Origin: Flavobacteriales bacterium
Lineage (GTDB): Bacteria > Bacteroidota > Bacteroidia > JACJYZ01
DNA: 40,590 nt
Assembly (NCBI GenBank): GCA_020435415.1
Contig: JAGQZQ010000022.1
Span: 1 to 40,590, forward strand
Reading direction: 5' to 3'
Position numbers and translations under genes: made by a program
Part shown: one piece after another, positions 1 to 9,100 of the stretch
Layout of the letters: the number at the start of each line of letters is the position of its first letter
How positions within the stretch are numbered: the stretch's first letter is position 1
The notes under the pieces: model-generated
Told to the model about the DNA's origin: nothing
Seen by the model: the letters and a program-made list of their open reading frames with translations, nothing else
The model's database searches: none

Positions 1-344
1 AATCCGTTATGAAATTTTCCCCGCTTGCCACCGAACTCGGTATATACTTGTTGTGTCTGTTCATTCCTGGCGAGGAACATATCCAGCAGTTCAGGTCTGA
101 CATGAGGCACAAGGGCAAGCATCAGAATGAATCGTTCCTCGAAGGAGAATTGATATTCCCTGACCAGCCGGTGGTATCCGGAATCTTCCGAACTCAGCGT
201 AGGAAGCGGGACTTCAAACACATCGGTGTACTTGCATTCTGCATTTGCGTTCAGCAGTGATCTGGTTTTAAGAACTTCACGGAACCACTGCAGTTCGGAT
301 TGCAGGTCGCGGGCATTGGATTTTATGGAGGTTGTTGTTACCAT
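1..344 (-). CDS. eCIS AAA+ ATPase (Pvc15-like), N-terminal fragment cut by window edge
   Basis: Only the first 114 codons are inside the window; the reading frame is open to base 1. The start ATG (342-344) overlaps the end of the tape-measure gene by 7 bases, a coupling typical of the Pvc14-Pvc15 pair. The visible part is helical and ends in a segment (FGGKRGKFHNG, after PHVRPELLDMF) that resembles the conserved N-terminal domain preceding the AAA+ module in eCIS ATPases. The Walker A and B motifs would lie outside the window. In the family this ATPase is essential for particle assembly, though it is not part of the mature particle. The assignment rests on this N-terminal resemblance and on position as last structural-assembly gene of the operon; it would be firm once the P-loop is seen. 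Confidence 0.8.
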   Translation of the reverse strand, partial: MVTTTSIKSNARDLQSELQWFREVLKTRSLLNANAECKYTDVFEVPLPTLSSEDSGYHRLVREYQFSFEERFILMLALVPHVRPELLDMFLARNEQTQQVYTEFGGKRGKFHNG

Positions 345-2095
345 TCTACGTGTATCATTGATTTGTTCCAGGGCATCATCACCAGGGAAATCCCCCAGGG
401 AAGGCGGTCCATCAGGATATCCACGGTTTGCCGCTCGACGTTAAGCTTCCATCCTCCCCCGAATCCTTCCCGTGACAGCAGTCCTTCGCGTTGAAGGAAG
501 GTTTGCTGAATAGATGCCGGTGATGCATTCTTCAGAACCGTCCATTGTTTCACCACATGCTCCAGCAATGCCTGGCTCTCGCTTTTTTCACTTTTGGTAA
601 GTCGGATTTTGGAAATAACGGGGGCCGAAGGTTCCATACCACACAGCAGTTTATTCAGGGTGAGTTCTTCTTCTCCCGCATTGCATCTTCCGTCTACGAG
701 GTATTGTAACAGGTGAACCGCACGCATTTGTTTGCTCTCGGATACAAACTGTTTATCCTTCACGAGGCCTAGTCCTTCGAAATAAAATGGTAAAAGCGAA
801 TGAAGGATCACCACACCGGCATTTTTCACGAATGCCTCTTCGACCTTTGGCAAGGGCCAGGCGTCTTCCTTCCTGCTTGATTTCTGATTCTGAAAATTCA
901 ACGGTGTTGATTTCCCGTCTGACGGTCGCAATTCCTCTTTTGATTGACCGTTCGGATGTTTTTCGTTCTTTGTGGAAACCGTATCGCTTTTCTTTACCTC
1001 TCGTTTACTTTCCTCTCCGGATTTGCGGTTGTTTTCTTTTACCGTGCTTATTTCCTTTTCATACGTTTTACCGGCTACCCTTACCTTATTGGTTTCACCT
1101 TTTTGCTCCCCATCTTTATCTTTTCTTTCGGGTTCAATCGGTTTCGAATCCGTTCCAGATCTTCCCGGAAGCTGTCCGATCATATCTTCCCAGGCAGACT
1201 CCAAAACAGGCGAGAGCGCATGGTTCTTCCGCCATGACTGATATGTCCGGCTGAGCTGTATCTCTCTGGCACTTGCTAAAGGATGGTTTATTTCCGCATG
1301 TCTTGTCGACGTCTGCTCATCCCAACCCGAGACCATAACCCGGATGAGTTGGGCAACAGAAGACACATCGGTTGATCTGGTGGTGATGGTCCAGTAAATA
1401 ATCGGTTGCCACTGCTTCCACCTTGTTGTTGAGCGATCGTCTCCACTTTGTGGTAGCCCGACTTTTGCGAGGGCATACAAGCCTGTGAGCAAATCCGTTT
1501 TTCCGGGAAGGATGGCTGCCAGCAGCTCGATCAGAGGTTTATCAGGGCATTGATATACCAGACGTTGTGCGCCGTGTGGAGATAACAGGCAGCGCCTGAG
1601 CACGCTGACGGTATCTTTGGGATGTTCGGTAATCAGGGTTTTGAGCCAAGTAGATAATGTTCCCCGGATCTCCCCGTAATGCTGACCGGTTTCGAGAAAG
1701 CGGATGATCGATTCCAGTTCGTGTACATGTGCTGATCTTCGTTCCGCATGTGGAACTTTTTCCGAAGCCTTTTCCGTCAGAAGTGGCGCGGATGGGTTGC
1801 GCGTTGTAGCGCCGGAAATGATATCAGGAAGTTTTGCGGCCAATGCCTCCTTCACCCTGGAAGGAAAATCTGCTTCCAGGCGATCCTTATCCAGGACACC
1901 AAGATCAATCTCTAATTTATCTATAACAAATACCTCCTCTTTTCCTCCATAGGAATCAAACAGCTTCTCCATCTCCAACAAAACCTTCTGGCGGTATATT
2001 CGACTTATGGTATTTTGCAGGACCTGGCCCTGATTTCCTGGTACGTTACATTGAAGTTCCAGTTTTTGTTTGGCAATGGAATGTTTGTTACCCAT
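338..2095 (-). CDS. contractile injection system tape measure protein (Pvc14-like, CIS_TMP family)
   Basis: A 585-aa protein with the two-part architecture of the eCIS tape-measure family. The N-terminus has the characteristic segment with a helix (LQNTISRIYRQKVLLEMEK) followed by FVIDKLEIDLGVLD (about residues 58-71). The C-terminal part has the family's NAGVVILHSLLPFYFEGLGL-like block (about 430-450) and ends in a WKLNVERQTVDILMDRLPW-type block. Between them, about residues 310-415, is a strongly charged, K/E/S-rich linker that looks disordered. The role known for the family is setting the length of the tube and sheath during assembly. It lies 25 bases after the 1353-aa protein and overlaps the ATPase gene by 7 bases. 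The linker would be the natural place for length variation between relatives; that is inference. Confidence 0.88.
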   Translation of the reverse strand: MGNKHSIAKQKLELQCNVPGNQGQVLQNTISRIYRQKVLLEMEKLFDSYGGKEEVFVIDKLEIDLGVLDKDRLEADFPSRVKEALAAKLPDIISGATTRNPSAPLLTEKASEKVPHAERRSAHVHELESIIRFLETGQHYGEIRGTLSTWLKTLITEHPKDTVSVLRRCLLSPHGAQRLVYQCPDKPLIELLAAILPGKTDLLTGLYALAKVGLPQSGDDRSTTRWKQWQPIIYWTITTRSTDVSSVAQLIRVMVSGWDEQTSTRHAEINHPLASAREIQLSRTYQSWRKNHALSPVLESAWEDMIGQLPGRSGTDSKPIEPERKDKDGEQKGETNKVRVAGKTYEKEISTVKENNRKSGEESKREVKKSDTVSTKNEKHPNGQSKEELRPSDGKSTPLNFQNQKSSRKEDAWPLPKVEEAFVKNAGVVILHSLLPFYFEGLGLVKDKQFVSESKQMRAVHLLQYLVDGRCNAGEEELTLNKLLCGMEPSAPVISKIRLTKSEKSESQALLEHVVKQWTVLKNASPASIQQTFLQREGLLSREGFGGGWKLNVERQTVDILMDRLPWGISLVMMPWNKSMIHVEW

Positions 2096-2120
2096 AGTAT
2101 GAATTCGGAGTTAGACAATA

Positions 2121-5100
2121 CTATTTTCTTTTAAACAGCGCATCCACCATATCGCTTCTATTCAAACTGGCGTCTACGCCCAGTTGCTCCGCTAACTTGA
2201 AAAGTGTTTCATCACTTAATGATGCTACCTCTTTTCTGGTCAGCGGTTGCGTTTTCAATCCTTCCTGTAGTTTTTTTGATAATGTTTCTCTTGTATCGGC
2301 CGTGGTCACTTTAAGCTGTCTGGACTCCATCAGGGCCGACAGTTCATTTCTGTTCAGGAATAAAAGATTATCCGTCAATGTTATTGTAGGTGTGGTCTCT
2401 CCCTGAATCTGGAAGTCCACGATCTGAGAAGAAGCCATGGCACCATCAAGGTCTACCGCCCTTCCCTGAAGTCTGTACGAACCGGCCTTGAGACCTTCCA
2501 TGACATACCCGAAATTCTGTTCCTTGGTGGTCACACCGTGGAGTTGTCCGTTCAACAGCACCTCCACTTTTGCCACGCCGGTATCGTCACCTGTGATGAA
2601 CACCACATCAATGGCAGAGCCAACCGGGAAGATCTGGTTTGTTTTCGGCTGTGCGATATTTACAAAGGGTGGTTCATTGCCACGAAGCAAACTGATATTC
2701 AGGAATGCCTGTGCAAACAATCCACTTGGATCGGTCACGCGTATTCCCAGTTGGAAGCCTTGTGAGTTGGGGAAGTTGGTGTTGCTGGCTACCACGATCT
2801 GTCCGGTGTTTGCAACAATGCGGAATGCATTGCCTGTATTTCCGGAAACGATACTGAAGGTGAGCGGATCTCCGTCAGGATCGCTGGCTTCCATGGTGGT
2901 CACCACTGTTCCTACCGCTATGGTCACAGGAATCTCAACACTTTGATTCCCGATGTTAGGGGCTTTGTTCTCATCAAACACCGTGATCACGACAAATGCT
3001 TCATCAAACAAGCCGAGAGGGTCTGTCACCCGAACACCCATTTCATATGGGATCGGCTCCATGGAATCCGGGTTGATGATCTGGATCTCTCCGGTTTGCG
3101 GATTGATGGCGAAGATATCCGTACGTCCTGTAAAGAATGAGAATGTCAGTGGTTCATTATCCGGATCGGATGCCTCCACAGTTCCAACGATGGTACCTTT
3201 AGGGCTATTCAGTGAGATAGAGAAATCCTGGTCAGGAATAAACGGCTCACCATTGCCTGTCGGGCGCAGGGTGATCTTTCCGCATCCGTCATTCTTATCA
3301 CCTTTCGCGGTGTACTTGAATGTATAAGGATCCTGGATGCTTTGGTTTACAAACATATGCAGTTCCACGCCACCGTTTTCAATGGATACGATTTCCTGAT
3401 TCACATCCGGATCATTGAACGTAAATCCTGGGTTATCCTTCAGGCTGGCCACCACATGGTCACCTTCTTTCACAGCAAATTCAAATGACGGGAGGCGAAC
3501 GCACATCTCACGAACAAGAACGGTGACGACCCCGGTATCTCTGAGCCCGTTATTGATGTTCTCCAAGGTATAGCTGTATTTTACAATGCCGGTGAAATCT
3601 TTGGGTGGGGTGAACAGCACACTGCGTTTGTCCTTGCTTATCTGCAATTGCGGTTGGTTATCATCAAGCGGCTTGACACCTACGATAAATACATTCCATG
3701 TCTCTTCCACTTCTTTGACGCAGAACTCTTTTTCCAGGTCATGAAGATTATGGTCGTTGATAACCAGCGGCATGGTGATGGATACATTCTCGAAAGTATA
3801 TCCGTAGTCAGGTCTTGCGTATGGCGCCACCATGATGTGTTCTTTCGCGATGGCATCATCGCAGACAGGAATGCAGCGGTGATCGTCACAGCATCGGTAA
3901 GGCAGGGAAAAGTCTGCCAGCACACGCTGGTTCATCCCCAGGAAATTGCCATAGACGATCACGAATGTTCCGCCGGATGGTGTACCGGCCATATGTTCTA
4001 TGCCGGGATGTTTGGCGATGTATTCACTGAACGTCTGACTATGTTTATTGAATTGAAGGGAGTAGTAATATTCCCTTCTTCTGAAAGCATAGTAAATTCT
4101 GTACAGGCGATTAAAGAACAGCATATCGAAGAACTGGTACACCACATGTGTAGCTTCTGCGATCACTTCCTGTGCAATATCGATACCAGTCACGTTATCC
4201 ACTTCCTGGGCACCTTCATCCACATCGTTCAGGTCAAGATGTTCGAACACCTTATCGGTCACAAAGACGATGGCATCTGCATAGCGATCTTTTAGCTCTT
4301 CGAATGATGCGGCGAAATCCGGAAGGCAGGGAGGCAATGTTTTACAGATGAATGTAACGATGCCTTTGTACACCTCTTCAATGATCTTCCTGACTTCGTC
4401 ATTGATTGGTTCTTCAAAATCCTTGTCGTTTTCCTTTGCGATCTCTTCGATCCTTTTGTAGAGATCCCAGACCGTGGGGCCGAACTTGAGCATGTTCACG
4501 ATCTGGTAGCGGCAGGAAATGTAGTCTTCGTGCAGGTCATGGAATCCGCAGTTGTAGTCTACGGGCATGTCTTCCAACGATGCAGGCACGACCGGGGCAG
4601 TCGCATTATTCACCCTTACCGCAACCACATCAAACGGGAGATTGTATTTGTGAATCTTTTCTTCCAGCAGGTCGATCACTTCGGCGCAGGATTTCCCGAG
4701 CCCACCTTCGATCCGGTAAAAACCGTAAGGGTCTCTGTTAAACTGAAGGGGCTTACTTACCTTGGTCTCTGTTGCCGGTCCGCCGGAGATATCATCATAG
4801 TTATTGGCATATGCCAGCAGTCCGTCACCAACGGCACATCTTCTTTTGATATCGTAGTCCCAAAGTGCTTCCAGGCTGCCAAACTTGCCATTGATCTTGG
4901 TTCTGAAATAGTATGGAATAGCCCGTTGGGTAAGCCAGGATTTTTTCTCATCGCTGGGTGTGACCTTTACTTTGAGCGGATCATAGCTTTCGGTCTTATT
5001 CACCCTGTCGGTATCAAATGCTTTAACCATTCGCTCCACCCGGTAAAACAGTGTTTGCGTTTCGAGCAACAACTTCCCGAAAGTCGCCTTGGCGGGGGAA

Positions 5101-6182
5101 TGCATGAATTGCTGACGGTAGGCTGACGGGATGCAGTCGGTGGTCACTTCACCAAGCATCAGGTGTTTCGGAAACTTCTTTTCATCGGGACAACATCTTG
5201 TAAGCAGGTCAAATGACACTTCTCTGAATTCACTGTAGGAAACAAAGAGGTCTTTGATAAAGTCATAGTAATACTGTATCCCCATATACTTCGGCGCGCT
5301 GCCACTGCCGTCGAAAATGGCTTTCCATGCATTGGCCATGGCGACGGGGTCAGCGAACGGATTGGCAGGAAGTGATTCCCTCAATATGGGTGCGAATGCT
5401 TCATAGGCGTCTTTCCAGGCGTTGAGTATGGCGAGAACGGGGTTCTGAGCTGCCGAAAAAAGTACGTTTCCGTAGGGTGCTGCAATCTTGGCGAACGTAT
5501 CGTAGTCTGCCACCGGTGGACTGAACAGCGGCAATTTCACACCAATATCCGGAAGGCGGTACCGGTCCGGGTATAGCATCACATCTTCATTCTCCGTACG
5601 CGGCAGTACCTTGTTTTCTATATCGGAAATAGAAATGAGCAACTTGCGCAGTGTGAATTTCCTTTCAATACCGATGTCGTCACAGCTTTTGGTGAGACAG
5701 GATTTCAGGTCTTTATCATAGCATTCGAGATAAAGAACCACCACCTTATTTTCGAAGATGGACTGATCAATTTGTACAATAGGTTCCTCACTTCCATCGG
5801 CTTCAAAATCATCCGTAAGCAGTTCCTGCATCACGATATCCTGCTGTTTGGTTGCAGGATTCTGAAACGGCGGATAGTCGATGTACGGATTCATCACATA
5901 ATTCCGGTAGGATGTGATAGGACATCCGCAGAATTGGATCAGAAAACCTTCCGAGGTGACGCCTACACCTTCTGAGATGTACAGCGTATCCACACCGAGG
6001 TCCGAATCGCTTTCGGGCACAAAACGGGTTTCCAGTCCGCACAGCACGCCGATACCGATCAGGCTGGACCGTGTGAGTCTTCCCTGCTCTTCCAGATAAG
6101 AAACCAGCTGGTTGAGCTGGGTGTTGGTCAGCACCTGGTTCTTTTCAAAAATGGGATAGGCATTATAGGTTGTAGAAGCCAT
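2121..6182 (-). CDS. giant eCIS-associated protein with cadherin-like and Ig-like repeats (Pvc13 position)
   Basis: A 1353-aa protein in the operon slot normally held by the Pvc13 tail fibre, but without any visible fibre-type (adenovirus-shaft) repeats. Residues 1-740 form a mixed helical region that starts with a segment (NQVLTNTQLNQLVSYL, then LIGIGVLCGLE) I believe recurs in Bacteroidota eCIS loci. A cysteine cluster CCDDHRCIPVC lies at 764-774. Two cadherin-like repeats follow (about 983-1070 and 1077-1166), each with an ASDPDxxPLTFS strand and a RVTDPxGLF strand, and then an Ig-like domain (about 1170-1260). The last 90 residues hold two short helical motifs resembling SAP or helix-extension-helix units (ending LAEQLGVDASLNRSDMVDAL). 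No signal peptide is visible, as expected for a particle component. It might be a surface-exposed adhesin or a shell around the baseplate; the function is inferred from position only. Confidence 0.75.
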   Translation of the reverse strand: MASTTYNAYPIFEKNQVLTNTQLNQLVSYLEEQGRLTRSSLIGIGVLCGLETRFVPESDSDLGVDTLYISEGVGVTSEGFLIQFCGCPITSYRNYVMNPYIDYPPFQNPATKQQDIVMQELLTDDFEADGSEEPIVQIDQSIFENKVVVLYLECYDKDLKSCLTKSCDDIGIERKFTLRKLLISISDIENKVLPRTENEDVMLYPDRYRLPDIGVKLPLFSPPVADYDTFAKIAAPYGNVLFSAAQNPVLAILNAWKDAYEAFAPILRESLPANPFADPVAMANAWKAIFDGSGSAPKYMGIQYYYDFIKDLFVSYSEFREVSFDLLTRCCPDEKKFPKHLMLGEVTTDCIPSAYRQQFMHSPAKATFGKLLLETQTLFYRVERMVKAFDTDRVNKTESYDPLKVKVTPSDEKKSWLTQRAIPYYFRTKINGKFGSLEALWDYDIKRRCAVGDGLLAYANNYDDISGGPATETKVSKPLQFNRDPYGFYRIEGGLGKSCAEVIDLLEEKIHKYNLPFDVVAVRVNNATAPVVPASLEDMPVDYNCGFHDLHEDYISCRYQIVNMLKFGPTVWDLYKRIEEIAKENDKDFEEPINDEVRKIIEEVYKGIVTFICKTLPPCLPDFAASFEELKDRYADAIVFVTDKVFEHLDLNDVDEGAQEVDNVTGIDIAQEVIAEATHVVYQFFDMLFFNRLYRIYYAFRRREYYYSLQFNKHSQTFSEYIAKHPGIEHMAGTPSGGTFVIVYGNFLGMNQRVLADFSLPYRCCDDHRCIPVCDDAIAKEHIMVAPYARPDYGYTFENVSITMPLVINDHNLHDLEKEFCVKEVEETWNVFIVGVKPLDDNQPQLQISKDKRSVLFTPPKDFTGIVKYSYTLENINNGLRDTGVVTVLVREMCVRLPSFEFAVKEGDHVVASLKDNPGFTFNDPDVNQEIVSIENGGVELHMFVNQSIQDPYTFKYTAKGDKNDGCGKITLRPTGNGEPFIPDQDFSISLNSPKGTIVGTVEASDPDNEPLTFSFFTGRTDIFAINPQTGEIQIINPDSMEPIPYEMGVRVTDPLGLFDEAFVVITVFDENKAPNIGNQSVEIPVTIAVGTVVTTMEASDPDGDPLTFSIVSGNTGNAFRIVANTGQIVVASNTNFPNSQGFQLGIRVTDPSGLFAQAFLNISLLRGNEPPFVNIAQPKTNQIFPVGSAIDVVFITGDDTGVAKVEVLLNGQLHGVTTKEQNFGYVMEGLKAGSYRLQGRAVDLDGAMASSQIVDFQIQGETTPTITLTDNLLFLNRNELSALMESRQLKVTTADTRETLSKKLQEGLKTQPLTRKEVASLSDETLFKLAEQLGVDASLNRSDMVDALFKRK

Positions 6183-6193
6183 GATTACTTGTT

Positions 6194-9100
6194 TTAGGCA
6201 TTTCCTAGAATAGAATTGTTCAGTATGATTGAGTTCTCCGTGGTATTGTCTTCCTCACAATCGTGCAGGTGTCCCACGGGGTATACATTTCGTAATCTTG
6301 TCAGGATATCGATGAGGTTGCTGAGGGCGATGCTCAGCTGAACATGATCTCTGTCTTCCTTCGATATTTCGAGCAGCCAGCGTTTGTACATCTCCTCGAA
6401 TTCGGACATGTGTGCGTTGCTCACCCAGCAAATATTCAGGAAGATGTGAGCGGGTGCTTCCAGCCTGATCTTCCGTTCAAAGAATTTTCTGAAATCAGCG
6501 TTCCGGAACCGTCCTTGCCAGTAAGGCATAATCACCGAAGCGATATAGGTGTAGGGGTTCTCAAGCTGACAGTATATGCAGTCGGGATCCAGGTTTACGG
6601 GCAGCAGGCGATCCTGAACGAGGCTTTCGATGGATGCCAGGATGATGTGGGTGGAGCCGCCCTGTATCTCGGAAGATTCCACTTTGTACGTTCCATCGTT
6701 CCGTTGGTCCGTTGATCCTGTCAGATGCACAACCGTTTCTGCATCCACGGGTATTTCTCCGGCCACGATCACATCGCGGTTGGCGGTAATCACCGCCTGA
6801 ACAGGAGATGACACATGATAAGACACAATGCCCTGCGGTTCGGTTGTGGTTTCCGGAAAAGCCTGAACCACCTTGATCTCCGTCACATCGTCACCAACGT
6901 CATAGGTAGCAGTATTTACCGTATAGGTATCATCATTGGCATGTGTTCCGCTGACAGCCACCAGCAGGCCGGCATAGATCTCGGCTGTCCAGTCACCTTC
7001 TACGCGGAATATTTTAGAGGATTTCACGGAAGACTTGATATCCAGTTTCCGTTCGAAAAAGATCAGACCTTTATCTGCCAGCCCGCTGGCCAGTGTGTCC
7101 TCATCCGCAGGTACAAAATACCAGCCATTTACACGTGGTCTGAGCAACAGATGCTCTACAAGGTGAAAACCTTCATTGCTATAAAACTTTGTTTTGAAGA
7201 AGGCAACGGTATCGTTCACTGCCTTTGTATCCAGTCCACCGAGCACGGTCACTTTGTTTCCGGAAATCAGGTGTACAGGGAAGGATTTGGTGAATGACAG
7301 TGTACCATCGCTGTTGGTGGAAGCGAGTTCTTCCTTCACCTCAATGACAGTATCTCCGCTGACCAGACTCACCTTACGGATATTGAACAGCCCGTTGTTA
7401 AAGCCGGAACCCATGATGAGCACATCTGCCACATCGTGAAGGATCGGTGTGTAATCACCAGACAGAATAAACGCATTGCCGGGTTTATCGGCGGTAAATG
7501 ACAGGCTATCGGTATAGGCCAACTCACCATCAGAACCTGCGGCGGGCATGGGTGCGGTCATGGTCAGTTCCACATACGGACCATCCGCGGTGGCACCGGT
7601 AAATGTATAATCTCCGTTGTTGGTGTCAGCTCCGGTAATGCTCACCTGTTTTGTGGTGAGCGCATTGAATGCATCAGCGACCGGAATATTAAAATCGAAT
7701 GCCGTACTTCTGCCGAGTTCACCACCCAGTCTACTGGTCAGCACAAACTCATAAGGTGAGGTAAAAGGAGCTTCATCAGGAAGGAAACTATACTGGTCAG
7801 GATCATCACCGTTGGCGACTACGTCCCAGATAAAATCAACAGCTCTCTCCTGGGCCAGGTTCTCCATCTCCAACAGGGTCATACCTTCTTCTCCGTCGCC
7901 GGTTTGTTCGCCGGTCATGATCACATCTCCCGGATCTGTTGAATAGGCCTCGGAATGCAACTTATAGGAGATGGTATATTCCGGGATGGTGGGAACCATA
8001 TCCACGGCGATATCCACTTCAAAATAATTGTCTACCGGCGCCGCCAAATTATTGCGGTTGGATTCGGGGTTGAAGAAAATTTCATTAGCCAGGTCTGCAT
8101 GCAGTTGGGTGATCGCTTGCCCTGCAAGTTCTTCGGAAGCGTAGTTCACTTTCTTACTTATGGCGGAAAGTACCTCATTGCAATACAGTGCAAATGAAAA
8201 GGCGCCGGGTCCTTCTTCCTTAACCACAAAATTGGTGACATACTGGCCATGGGTGATCACGTCCTCAATGGCAAGTGCTGCTTCATCGGTAGTATCAAAG
8301 AGAATGCCGTCAGGCGACTGTAAAATGTAAGGCGCACTGCCAATCTCAAAACGGAACTGATCGCCGACGGCGATGATGTCAAAGGGTGCACTGAAAGAAA
8401 GATCGGAAGCCTTTCTTTCGTCCACACCCACCATGAGTGCGCCTCTTTTTTCGAGTCCGGACTTATTGTCGATATGCCAGATATGGCAGCGGTCCATATA
8501 ATTGAAAGCGGTTCCTCTTGCTGCGCTTATCTCGGGGTAGGCATTCAGGAAAGTAAGCTTGTCCTGGATCAGATCGCGGTCGGCATCGACACCTGCCAGG
8601 CGATAGGTCATCAGGGCGTAATCGGTAAACTGCTCGGAGAAGCGGGCCATCAGGTGATTGAGGAATTTGTTGCGCCGTTCAAAGAACAGGTGCTGATCCT
8701 CGGCCAGTTCGGCCAATGTTTCGGGGTGATGGTCCGGATCGGTGTACAGGCCGTCTGATTCGGGCACGATGTCTTTCAACACCTGCGTAAAATACGTTCT
8801 CCCGATGACGTAATTTCCGTCTTCATCTTTCTCCGCATTCATGGAGAAAAGATCTTTCACGTGTGCCAGCTGCGACATATAATTGGCCAGCAGCTGATCA
8901 AAAAACATAAGAAAGCCTTTCAGTTGTTTTACCTGGGCTTTTTGTTTAACCGGGGCACTGGCGGGCAGGCCTTCATCCCCGATACCGTATACCAGCGGAA
9001 AGTCTTCCTGAATGCTGGTGTATTCTTCCAATTGCAGATAATTGCCTCGTGGCACTTTCAGGTCAAGTACCGGGTTCTCTATTTTTTGTGATTGTTCTCC

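Noticed and set aside
2488-5126. Several plus-strand reading frames of 60-215 codons opposite the eCIS genes (for example 3648-4295)
   Set aside because: They are antisense to long conserved proteins, show no domain pattern, and have composition expected of shadow frames.
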